A stretch of 64,000 nucleotides of DNA from Microcoleus sp. FACHB-68 (GTDB taxonomy: Bacteria > Cyanobacteriota > Cyanobacteriia > Cyanobacteriales > Oscillatoriaceae), in contig NZ_JACJOT010000017.1 in the NCBI RefSeq assembly GCF_014695715.1, positions 248,001 through 312,000 of the forward strand, read 5' to 3'. Of this stretch, positions 52,359-59,354 are shown one piece after another (position 1 is the first letter of the stretch; each line of letters opens with the position of its first letter). The notes beneath the pieces are model-generated. The model did no database searches and was not told the origin of the DNA. It saw only the letters and a list, made by a program, of their open reading frames with translations. The translations under genes and the position numbers were made by a program.

Positions 52359-54836
52359 TTATCCCAACTCCCCAGCAACATAATCTTTAACAGCCGGCGC
52401 AGAATTCAACCGCAACACCTCACCGGCAATCGCTTGTGCCTCCCCCATCGTCAAACGTGAAATCGCTGCCTTCACAGTAGAAATCACCGGCACACTCACA
52501 CTCAACTCATCCACCCCCAACCCTAACAAAACCGGCACCGCCAAGGGAGATGACGCCAACTCACCGCACACCCCCACCCAGATGCCGGCATGATGCGCCG
52601 CTGCAATTGTTTGCGCGATCATCCACAACACTGCCGGCTCAAAAGCATCCGCAAGCCTTGCCACCTTGGGATTTGTGCGATCCGCTGCCATGACATACTG
52701 GCTCAAATCATTTGTGCCAATACTGAAAAAATCCACCTCCGCAGCCAGTTGATCCGCCATTACCACCGCCGCCGGCACTTCCACCATCATTCCCACTTCC
52801 ATTGCTTGATTAAAAGGAATGCCAGTAGATCGCAACTGTGCCGCAGCGGTGGCTAAAATCTCCTTAGCCGCTTGAATTTCCCGCACACAGCTAATCATGG
52901 GAAACATCACCTTGATGGGATGCCGGTGACTCACTCGCAAAATTGCCCGTAGCTGAGTTATCAGCAAATCCGGATAATCTAGCAGCAAACGAATTCCCCG
53001 CCATCCCAAAAAAGGATTGGCTTCTTGCCCTAAATTCAAATAAGACACCGGCTTATCTCCACCAATATCCAGGGTGCGAATAATCAGAGGATGGGGTGCT
53101 AAACTCTCTGCAATTGCCTCATATATCTGCACCTGTTCCTCCTCAGTCGGAGCGATCGCTTTATCCAAATAAAGAAACTCACTTCGCAACAATCCCACCC
53201 CCTCAGCACCGGCAGCAAGAGCGCTTTTCGCATCAGCAAGCCCACAAACATTTGCCATCACTCGGATCTGATGTCCGTCGCGGGTAACTGCCGGCTGCTG
53301 TGCCACCTCTGCCAATTCCCGCCTCAGCGCCTCCAGACTCTCCCGTTTCCCTTGCAATTCCCGCAACAGATCCGCGTCAGGTTCCACCCACACCTGTCCC
53401 GTTTCCCCATCCAACGCAATCACCGTGCCATTTTCCAAGCGCAACAACTGTGCATCTACGCCCATCACAGCCGGAATGCCTAGAGATCGTGCCAAAATCG
53501 CACTGTGAGACGTTGTACTGCCAGAAACAGTACAAATGCCTAACACTTGAGTTAAATCTAACTGTGCGGTTTCCGAAGGACTTAAATCAGTTGCGATTAG
53601 AATTGCCGGCGCTTTCAAATCAATGGCTGTAGATACCTCGCCGGCAAGCAATTGCAAAACGCGCCGGCTCACATCTGTCACATCCGCCGATCTTGCCTGT
53701 AAATAAGCGTCTTCCAGCGTTTCGTAAGCCGCCACTATCTCATCAATCGCCGCTTTCCACGCAGCCGCAGCACTCAAATTTCCCTCAAAAATTCCCTTTC
53801 GCGTCGCGGCTAAAATTGCTGGATCTTCCAAGTACAGCAGATGCGCGTCAAAAATTGCTGCATTCGCCTCCCCCGCTTGGGCGACTGCCTTTTGGCGGAG
53901 ATTTTGAATTTGATCCTGAGCGGTTTGAATTGCTGTCTGTAACTGCTCCCATTCGGTTTCAGAATTTTCTGCGTACTGCGTCTGTACTTGCGGAACCGCA
54001 GCGTGGTATAAAATAACCGGCCCAATGGCAATACCTTTTGATGCCGGTATGCCAGAAAGTTTGCCCGATGTGACAATATTGGGCGTTGCAACTTGTTTTG
54101 GCTGGTGAACTTCCTCACCAAAGTTCGCTTCAACCAGGGCTTGCAAAGCTGCCAAAGCATCTGTTGCATCAGATCCATCTGCGGAGATTGCAATCATTTG
54201 CCCCTGACGCACACTTAACGTGATCACCTGATTGATACTCTTGGCATTCACCGGCACACTCGATGCAGTCACATTTCGCACGCTAATCTTAGACGCAAAC
54301 CGGCAAGCTGTGGCAACAAATTTCGCAGCAGGGCGGGCGTGCAAACCCATCGGATTTTTAACCGTAAGTTGCACTTCACTCGCTCCCGGTTTTGCCTCAT
54401 TTGTCACAACCTCTAAGTGACTGATGTCCAAAGACAACTGCGCCGCCTTTGCCCCTAGCGCCCCCCGCGCTTCAGCCATCACTTGCTCAATATCCGCGCC
54501 GGCAGATGCCTGAACCATTGCGGCGATCGTTCCCTCAACCAACGGCGCTTCGCACAATTTCACTTTGGATCTGCGATCTTCTGGCAGAAATTCCAAAGCC
54601 ATTTCTGCACTCATCACCGCACTACCCAGATCCATCAAAACCACAACGCCACTGTCACTGTAAACAGACTCGATCGCCTCATACACTTGCATCACATCCG
54701 TGCCAAAGGGATTTTCCGCATCATCCATGCCGGCGGCTATGGCACTTTTCACATCCCCTTGAACCATTTGCAGCGCCAGTTCCCGCACTCCCTCTGCCAG
54801 CTTCGCACTGTGAGACACAATCACAATTCCAACCAT
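52359..54836 (-). CDS. DhaM-HPr-enzyme I phosphotransferase fusion
   Basis: The 825-residue protein joins three PTS phosphocarriers. Residues 1-130 are an EIIA-Man-like DhaM domain with phosphorylatable His9 (VIVSHSAKLAEG). Residues about 153-245 are HPr with His166 (NPMGLHARPAAKF). Residues about 262-825 are enzyme I with His444 in GSTTSHSAILARSLG and a PEP-binding C-domain (GVCGELASSPLAVPVLLGLG). PEP phosphate passes through these to the ADP of DhaL in PTS-dependent dihydroxyacetone kinases. DhaK and DhaL are not in the window. It stands alone on its strand, with the aminotransferase gene divergent. Confidence 0.9.
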   Translation of the reverse strand: MVGIVIVSHSAKLAEGVRELALQMVQGDVKSAIAAGMDDAENPFGTDVMQVYEAIESVYSDSGVVVLMDLGSAVMSAEMALEFLPEDRRSKVKLCEAPLVEGTIAAMVQASAGADIEQVMAEARGALGAKAAQLSLDISHLEVVTNEAKPGASEVQLTVKNPMGLHARPAAKFVATACRFASKISVRNVTASSVPVNAKSINQVITLSVRQGQMIAISADGSDATDALAALQALVEANFGEEVHQPKQVATPNIVTSGKLSGIPASKGIAIGPVILYHAAVPQVQTQYAENSETEWEQLQTAIQTAQDQIQNLRQKAVAQAGEANAAIFDAHLLYLEDPAILAATRKGIFEGNLSAAAAWKAAIDEIVAAYETLEDAYLQARSADVTDVSRRVLQLLAGEVSTAIDLKAPAILIATDLSPSETAQLDLTQVLGICTVSGSTTSHSAILARSLGIPAVMGVDAQLLRLENGTVIALDGETGQVWVEPDADLLRELQGKRESLEALRRELAEVAQQPAVTRDGHQIRVMANVCGLADAKSALAAGAEGVGLLRSEFLYLDKAIAPTEEEQVQIYEAIAESLAPHPLIIRTLDIGGDKPVSYLNLGQEANPFLGWRGIRLLLDYPDLLITQLRAILRVSHRHPIKVMFPMISCVREIQAAKEILATAAAQLRSTGIPFNQAMEVGMMVEVPAAVVMADQLAAEVDFFSIGTNDLSQYVMAADRTNPKVARLADAFEPAVLWMIAQTIAAAHHAGIWVGVCGELASSPLAVPVLLGLGVDELSVSVPVISTVKAAISRLTMGEAQAIAGEVLRLNSAPAVKDYVAGELG

Positions 54837-54894
54837 TGTTCATGCCTTTTTAAAGGAATCGCTTAAATCTGACATCGTCACCTCATTTTCAACC

Positions 54895-55050
54895 CGTAGG
54901 TTGGGTTTATCAACCCAACAAAATCTTTGGGCAAAGTTGGTAAACCCAACAAAATCTTTGGGCGGTATGAAACGAAGGGTTCGCGTTGCTTTACCCAATG
55001 AGCAATCGATAAATGTTGGGTGTCGCTTTGCTCTACCCAACCTACAGCTA
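54895..55050. repeat. MITE-like inverted repeat, TAGGTTGGGT type
   Basis: A spacer element begins with TAGGTTGGGTTTATCAACCC and ends with CTCTACCCAACCTACAGCTA, so its ends are inverted copies of TAGGTTGGGT. Inside it, AACAAAATCTTTGGGC is repeated directly. It codes for no protein. Such elements are dispersed in cyanobacterial genomes; a fragment of the same word lies at 3341. Confidence 0.75.
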
Positions 55051-55163
55051 GATAGAAAACTTATCCCAATTGTAGGGGAAAAATGCCCTTGAACCGGCAC
55101 CCAATATCTGCCACGATTGACTAGCGCTGTGTACGCTTTCTCTATTCATCCTCTTTAACATTG

Positions 55164-56333
55164 ATGTACTCTGAAAATCCTCGAATGCAGGCTGTGCAGT
55201 CTCCGATTATTCCCGTTGTGGGAGAACTCATTCGCGCTTATCCCGGAACGATTTCTTTAGGACAGGGTGTTGTGTATTACGCGCCGCCGGCAGCCGCTTT
55301 CGAGCAAATTCCTCAATTTCTGGCAGATCCAGAGAATCATAAATACAAACCTGTGGCAGGAATTCCCCCGTTACTTGATGCAATTGCTGCAAAACTTAAG
55401 GGTGAAAATGGCATTGACATTAACGCTCAATGCTGCCTTGTGGTGACTGCCGGCAGCAATATGGGATTTATGAATGCAATTCTCGCTATTACATCTCCCG
55501 GCGACGAAATTATTATTCAAACGCCTTATTATTTTAACCATGAAATGGCGATTACGATGGCAAGCTGCGTGCCAGTGCCGGTTGCCACGGATGAAAATTA
55601 TCAATTGCGTTTAGATGCGATTGAGCAAGCAATTACAGAGAAAACCCGCGCCATTGTTACCATTTCCCCTAACAATCCTACAGGAGCTGTGTATCCTCCA
55701 GAAGCGCTGCGTGCTGTGAATGAAATTTGCTGCCGGCATGGTATTTATCACATCAGTGATGAAGCGTATGAATATTTCACATACAATGAAGTCAAGCATT
55801 TTTCTCCCGGCTCCATTCCCAAAAGCAACGCCCATACGATTTCGCTTTATTCCCTCTCTAAAGCTTATGGGTTTGCTTCGTGGCGCATTGGGTATATGGT
55901 CATTCCAGAACATTTGCTTGTTTCAGTTAAAAAAATTCAAGATACTATTTTGATTTGTCCGCCGGTTATTTCCCAGTACGCGGCTGTGGGAGTGTTGCAA
56001 ATCGGAGCCGGCTACTGTTATGAAAAGCTCCGTACTATTACTGAAGTTCGAGAAATTGTTCTGGCAAAACTCAGCACTATCTCTGATGTATGCACGGTGC
56101 CATCCGCCGAGGGTGCTTTCTATTTTCTGCTCAAAATTCACACTCAGCAGAGTGATATGGAGTTAGTCGAACGTTTAATTCGCGAACATGGTGTGGCGGT
56201 GATTCCAGGTACAACGTTTGGCATAGAGGATGGGTGCTACTTACGGGTTGCCTATGGTGCGCTGCAACAGAAAACTGCATTTGAAGGCATTACACGCTTG
56301 GTGGACGGTTTGCGAGTAATTTTAAGCGCCTAA
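55164..56333 (+). CDS. Class I/II PLP-dependent aminotransferase
   Basis: The 389-residue fold-type I enzyme has the phosphate loop VTAGSNMGFMN (94-104), Asn and Asp contacts in SPNNPTG (168-174) and SDEAYEYF, the Schiff-base Lys233 in SLSKAYGFASWRIGYM and the substrate Arg near the C-terminus (YLRVAYG). It matches aspartate/aromatic/alanine-type aminotransferases, but the amino donor cannot be fixed. A TTG precedes ATG 55164; the ATG is taken as start. The gene is divergent from the phosphotransferase fusion and is separated from it by the MITE-like repeat. Confidence 0.88.
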   Translation: MYSENPRMQAVQSPIIPVVGELIRAYPGTISLGQGVVYYAPPAAAFEQIPQFLADPENHKYKPVAGIPPLLDAIAAKLKGENGIDINAQCCLVVTAGSNMGFMNAILAITSPGDEIIIQTPYYFNHEMAITMASCVPVPVATDENYQLRLDAIEQAITEKTRAIVTISPNNPTGAVYPPEALRAVNEICCRHGIYHISDEAYEYFTYNEVKHFSPGSIPKSNAHTISLYSLSKAYGFASWRIGYMVIPEHLLVSVKKIQDTILICPPVISQYAAVGVLQIGAGYCYEKLRTITEVREIVLAKLSTISDVCTVPSAEGAFYFLLKIHTQQSDMELVERLIREHGVAVIPGTTFGIEDGCYLRVAYGALQQKTAFEGITRLVDGLRVILSA

Positions 56334-56812
56334 AGCTGGAAAGACTGAAGTGCCGGCGTAAGGCGTGAAAACACTGGAAATGTACCACTTCAACCTCAAC
56401 AAGTAGGAGAGTGCCAGTTGGCAAACTGTCTATTCTTTGTCAAGCCTAAACTCCTATCGGCAACCTTAGAAGATATAGCCTGTCTGGATGTGCGTTTGCG
56501 TGAAGCCGGCTGCCACTTGAACGTTTTTCACCGAATAGGCTTGTGGCACAGTAATGATCCTTCAGTTCTTCAAACTTTTATATATTAAAAGGGTCGAGTT
56601 AAATCACCGCCGAATCCAATTCCTAGCCTTCTTGAAGTGAGTTAAAAAGAGTAATCAAAAAGCCGTAGAATTGAATAAATTCAATAAAACTCTACAGCCT
56701 TTGAGCAATTCCTTTAACTTGAATGAGCTAGAAATTTACAGGAAACCGATTTGACGGGAAAAATTTACTCACTTTCTCCGTAAAAATACCAACTTTAATC
56801 AGGGCACAGAAA
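56334..56812. other. Spacer with a possible small gene and an imperfect hairpin
   Basis: Besides the 56-codon frame at 56418-56588, the spacer has an imperfect hairpin near 56660-56700, where ATTGAA-TAAA-TTCAAT forms the tip and AGCCGTAGA / TCTACAGCC the base. It could end transcription of the upstream genes, but the T tract is poor. Confidence 0.4.
56418..56588 (+). CDS. Possible small protein with strong ribosome-binding site
   Basis: A 56-residue frame starts at TTG 56418, preceded by AGGAGAG at a suitable distance, and ends at TAA. Its sequence (ANCLFFVKPKLLSATLEDIA, and HRIGLWHSNDP) has normal protein composition with three Cys. No family is recognised. The site and composition support it; the non-ATG start and lack of homologues in memory keep confidence low. 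Confidence 0.35.
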   Translation: MANCLFFVKPKLLSATLEDIACLDVRLREAGCHLNVFHRIGLWHSNDPSVLQTFIY

Positions 56813-57115
56813 ATGTTTAACCTTTCTAAGCTATTCGCTCCACATCCACAAGATACAGACTCCAACTCTGGGCTAGATACAGTAGACTCTTCCAATTCTG
56901 ATATCAGAAATTTCTTGGGTTCAGCCGGCGCGGAAGCCACCGTTGATGAAATAATCGAAGGCCCAAGTAAGAAAAAAGGGCGGGTGTATTTTCAAGGAAC
57001 TTGGTGGCCGGCTGTGTGTACAGTGGAAGCCGTTTTAAATCCTGGAGAAGTTGTTAAGGTTGTTGGCATTGATCGCATCACTCTGCTAGTTGAACCATTC
57101 ATTGACAGTGAATAG
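56813..57115 (+). CDS. NfeD-like OB-fold protein
   Basis: The 100-residue protein has a disordered N-terminal half and a C-terminal OB-fold of NfeD type: KGRVYFQGTWWPAVCTVEAV, then NPGEVVKVVGIDRITLLVEP. The NfeD family has membrane helices and a protease domain in its long forms; this short form has only the soluble fold, which in other bacteria interacts with stomatin-like proteins. No stomatin gene is nearby. ATG 56813 is the only reasonable start. Confidence 0.78.
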   Translation: MFNLSKLFAPHPQDTDSNSGLDTVDSSNSDIRNFLGSAGAEATVDEIIEGPSKKKGRVYFQGTWWPAVCTVEAVLNPGEVVKVVGIDRITLLVEPFIDSE

Positions 57116-57168
57116 TCTTCTGGTTAGCCGGCTTAAAGTCATCAAAAATAGATTCTTACCTAAGACTG

Positions 57169-57444
57169 ATGTCCGGTTCACCAATAACCCTAATACTTGT
57201 CAAAGAACTTGATCCGGTGGCGAAAATGGTTTCTAACCCACAGAACGAGCCAGGATTTCTCACTCCAGATGCGGGACCCGATACTTCTCGCGCTAGCTAC
57301 TCCGATGCGCTAAATCCTGACCGGAATGATTCCAGTCACGATGATGAAAATGTAGATGTTCCGGTTCCTGAACCTTCAGGAACCGCTGACAACCCAAACG
57401 TTGTTGATCGTCAGATTAATATTACTAATCGCAGCGCCGGCTGA
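57169..57444 (+). CDS. Hypothetical small acidic protein
   Basis: A 91-codon frame starts 53 bp after the NfeD-like gene on the same strand. The product is rich in Asp, Asn, Pro and Ser (for example DRNDSSHDDENVDVPVPEPS) and is probably disordered. There is no clear ribosome-binding site and no recognised family. It may be co-transcribed with the NfeD-like gene; chance is not excluded. Confidence 0.4.
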   Translation: MSGSPITLILVKELDPVAKMVSNPQNEPGFLTPDAGPDTSRASYSDALNPDRNDSSHDDENVDVPVPEPSGTADNPNVVDRQINITNRSAG

Positions 57445-57583
57445 CAGATGAACCCATCACGCCCCATTTTTTGTAGGTTTATTAAGGCCGGCATTAATTG
57501 CCTAATTTTTCTCTGAGTTTTAATCGCATTACGATTTCTTCTGTTTAAATAAACCGCTGCTAACAACTGAACTATAGAACCGT

Positions 57584-58219
57584 TTATTTTAAATGATCTG
57601 GGATAGTTTCAGGCACAACCCAGTAGAAAAGAACGTGCTTACGATCCCCATTGTCAACGATCACGACCCGATCCGGTTTCCAGTCACCCATATCGAAGCT
57701 GTGAGACACAATGCGAGTGCCTGGTTTTAGTTCTTTCAGTAACTTAGGGCGAAGCTTCAAATTTACACTCCGAAGCAGGTAAAGCGTCACAACGGTTGCC
57801 TTACTTAAGTCAGCCTTAAATAAATCTTGTTGTAAAAACTGAACGCGATCCGTTACCCCAGCTTTTTGAGCATTATTAAAAGCTTCTTGAATTAGTTTCG
57901 GATTAATATCAATTCCAACGCCTTGAGTGCCGAATTTTTGGGCTGCTGTAATCACGATCCGACCATCGCCACTACCGAGATCGTAGAGGAAATCATTGCC
58001 TGTGACCCCCGCCACGTTAAGCATTTCTTCTACAACCTTAGAAGGGGTTGGCACATAAGGCACATCAGAGAGCTTTTCTTGGGGTTGAGTAACGGGTGCG
58101 GCATTCTGAACTTGAAACTGTTCAGCAGTAACTTTTATTTGTTGAGTATGTGCAGCTCCCCCTAAGCCGGCAATACTAATAGAGGCAACTATCGAAAGTA
58201 GTATTTGTTGTAATTGCAT
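57584..58219 (-). CDS. Exported SAM-dependent methyltransferase-like protein
   Basis: The 211-residue protein begins with a signal peptide (QLQQILLSIVASISIAGLGG) followed by a class I methyltransferase domain. Motif I is DFLYDLGSGDGRIVITAAQK, strand 2 VGIDINPK, the middle motif FLQQDLFKADLSKATVVTLY, and a FYWVVP end. The domain resembles histone-lysine or protein methyltransferases of the DOT1-like/PrmA clan. SAM is cytoplasmic, so either the N-terminus acts as membrane anchor facing inward or the domain is non-catalytic in the periplasm. AGGAG lies about ten bases before ATG 58219. Confidence 0.83.
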   Translation of the reverse strand: MQLQQILLSIVASISIAGLGGAAHTQQIKVTAEQFQVQNAAPVTQPQEKLSDVPYVPTPSKVVEEMLNVAGVTGNDFLYDLGSGDGRIVITAAQKFGTQGVGIDINPKLIQEAFNNAQKAGVTDRVQFLQQDLFKADLSKATVVTLYLLRSVNLKLRPKLLKELKPGTRIVSHSFDMGDWKPDRVVIVDNGDRKHVLFYWVVPETIPDHLK

Positions 58220-58457
58220 GGTACATTTTCTCCTGGTAAAGAAGGAGCAAGACTCTTGAATAAACGGTTTCGTGCGATTTAGCAGAAGTCTTCGTGTATT
58301 GATACGGTTATCGGCAACTTTAGTGCGATTAAAATCACAATAATACTATGAACCCGATCACACTCCTATATTCCTTTAGTCACTAGACAGCATTTTTTTT
58401 TGGTATAGAATACCCTGTATGGGTGAATGTTTTAAGGTCTTTTAGGAGTGCATCGAA

Positions 58458-58574
58458 ATGACTACAACAACAACCAAAACTACAACCAACAATCCAATAT
58501 TGCGCCAAAACCCTTTTACCACTTATCGTGACCCCAAAACGGGTCGGTGGGTGGTAGTGACGCCTCCAAAGTGA
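58458..58574 (+). CDS. Small conserved-looking protein with NPFTTYRDPKTGRWVV motif
   Basis: A 38-residue frame starts at ATG 58458 with AGGAG nine bases upstream. After a Thr-rich head (TTTTTKTTTNN) it reads ILRQNPFTTYRDPKTGRWVV and ends in TPPK. The composition and strong site indicate a real gene. I believe short cyanobacterial proteins with the same NPFTTYRDP-x-TGRW core occur elsewhere, but cannot verify this. A terminator follows about 110 bp downstream. Function is unknown. Confidence 0.6.
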   Translation: MTTTTTKTTTNNPILRQNPFTTYRDPKTGRWVVVTPPK

Positions 58575-58682
58575 GGCAGGCAGTCCATTATTAATTATTC
58601 TGGTGCTACAGCTAAGCCGGCTCAATCTAGCCACAGCAAGCAAGCCGTACATTATAAACCAGACAATACAAATGTTTCGTAA

Positions 58683-58717
58683 CCGCCGGCTACTCTGTGA
58701 CGCCGGCGGCATTTTTA
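58683..58717 (+). terminator. Intrinsic terminator
   Basis: A perfect 8-bp GC-rich stem, CCGCCGGC / GCCGGCGG, with an 11-base loop is followed by CATTTTTATT on the plus strand. It most likely ends the transcript of the small gene at 58458. Confidence 0.8.
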
Positions 58718-58906
58718 TTGGGTGTGCCACCCCTCAGCATAGGCAATTGTATTGCAATAGGCAGTGCCGGTGAAAAAAACTGCTGATTTTGATAGCATTC
58801 AACTGCTCGTACCAGTTGTTGTAAAAAAGATTAACGGCAGGTTAGAGTGCCTCACTTTCTATTAAAATTAAAAAGAATACAATTACGGCTTGGGTCAACA
58901 CAAATT

Positions 58907-59116
58907 ATGAAGAAAAATGAGAATATAATTAGGCTCAATCAGTTTTTAAAATGGCAAGGAATCGCAGAGACTGGTGGGCAAGCAAAGCTAATGGTTCAAG
59001 GCGGAGAAGTTTTAGTTAACGGCATCATTGAAACCAGACGCGGACGGCAATTAGTATCAGGTGATCTCGTTACCGTTGGGGGTGAAACTTTTGAAGTTGA
59101 TTTAAACAATGCCTGA
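58907..59116 (+). CDS. S4-domain RNA-binding protein
   Basis: The 69-residue protein is a single S4 domain of YaaA/YbcJ type: IRLNQFLKWQGIAETGGQAK, LMVQGGEVLVNGIIETRRGR, then QLVSGDLVTVGGETFEV. These small proteins bind RNA, often ribosomal, with the basic face around the R-x-G-R segment. A GTG-start extension to 58847 exists, but ATG 58907 begins the domain correctly. The gene stands alone between a terminator and an inverted repeat. Confidence 0.87.
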   Translation: MKKNENIIRLNQFLKWQGIAETGGQAKLMVQGGEVLVNGIIETRRGRQLVSGDLVTVGGETFEVDLNNA

Positions 59117-59198
59117 TATTTTATAATAATTTTATGCCGGCAGCCGGTTATTGAAGTCTTAAATTATTCTAGGACAGTTTTAAATTTCAAAGATATAA

Positions 59199-59319
59199 AA
59201 CCACAGATAAACAAACAGTGCCGATCACATCACCCACAAGGAAATTCTGTGATCGGCGGGATTTGATGTTGAGGCAGAAGCCTACAAAAAAGTTAATTTA
59301 TCTGTGTTTATCTGTGGTT
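59199..59319. repeat. Inverted ACCACAGATAAACA repeat with inner stem
   Basis: AACCACAGATAAACA (59199-59213) is the exact inverse of TGTTTATCTGTGGTT (59305-59319). Inside lies GCCGATCACA / TGTGATCGGC, a perfect 10-bp inner stem. The whole element can fold on itself and lies between convergent genes. It belongs to the same family as 24281-24412 and looks like a small non-autonomous mobile repeat. No coding capacity is seen. Confidence 0.75.
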
Positions 59320-59354
59320 AAAGACAAAACATTTTACCCTGTCAAACCCTAGAT

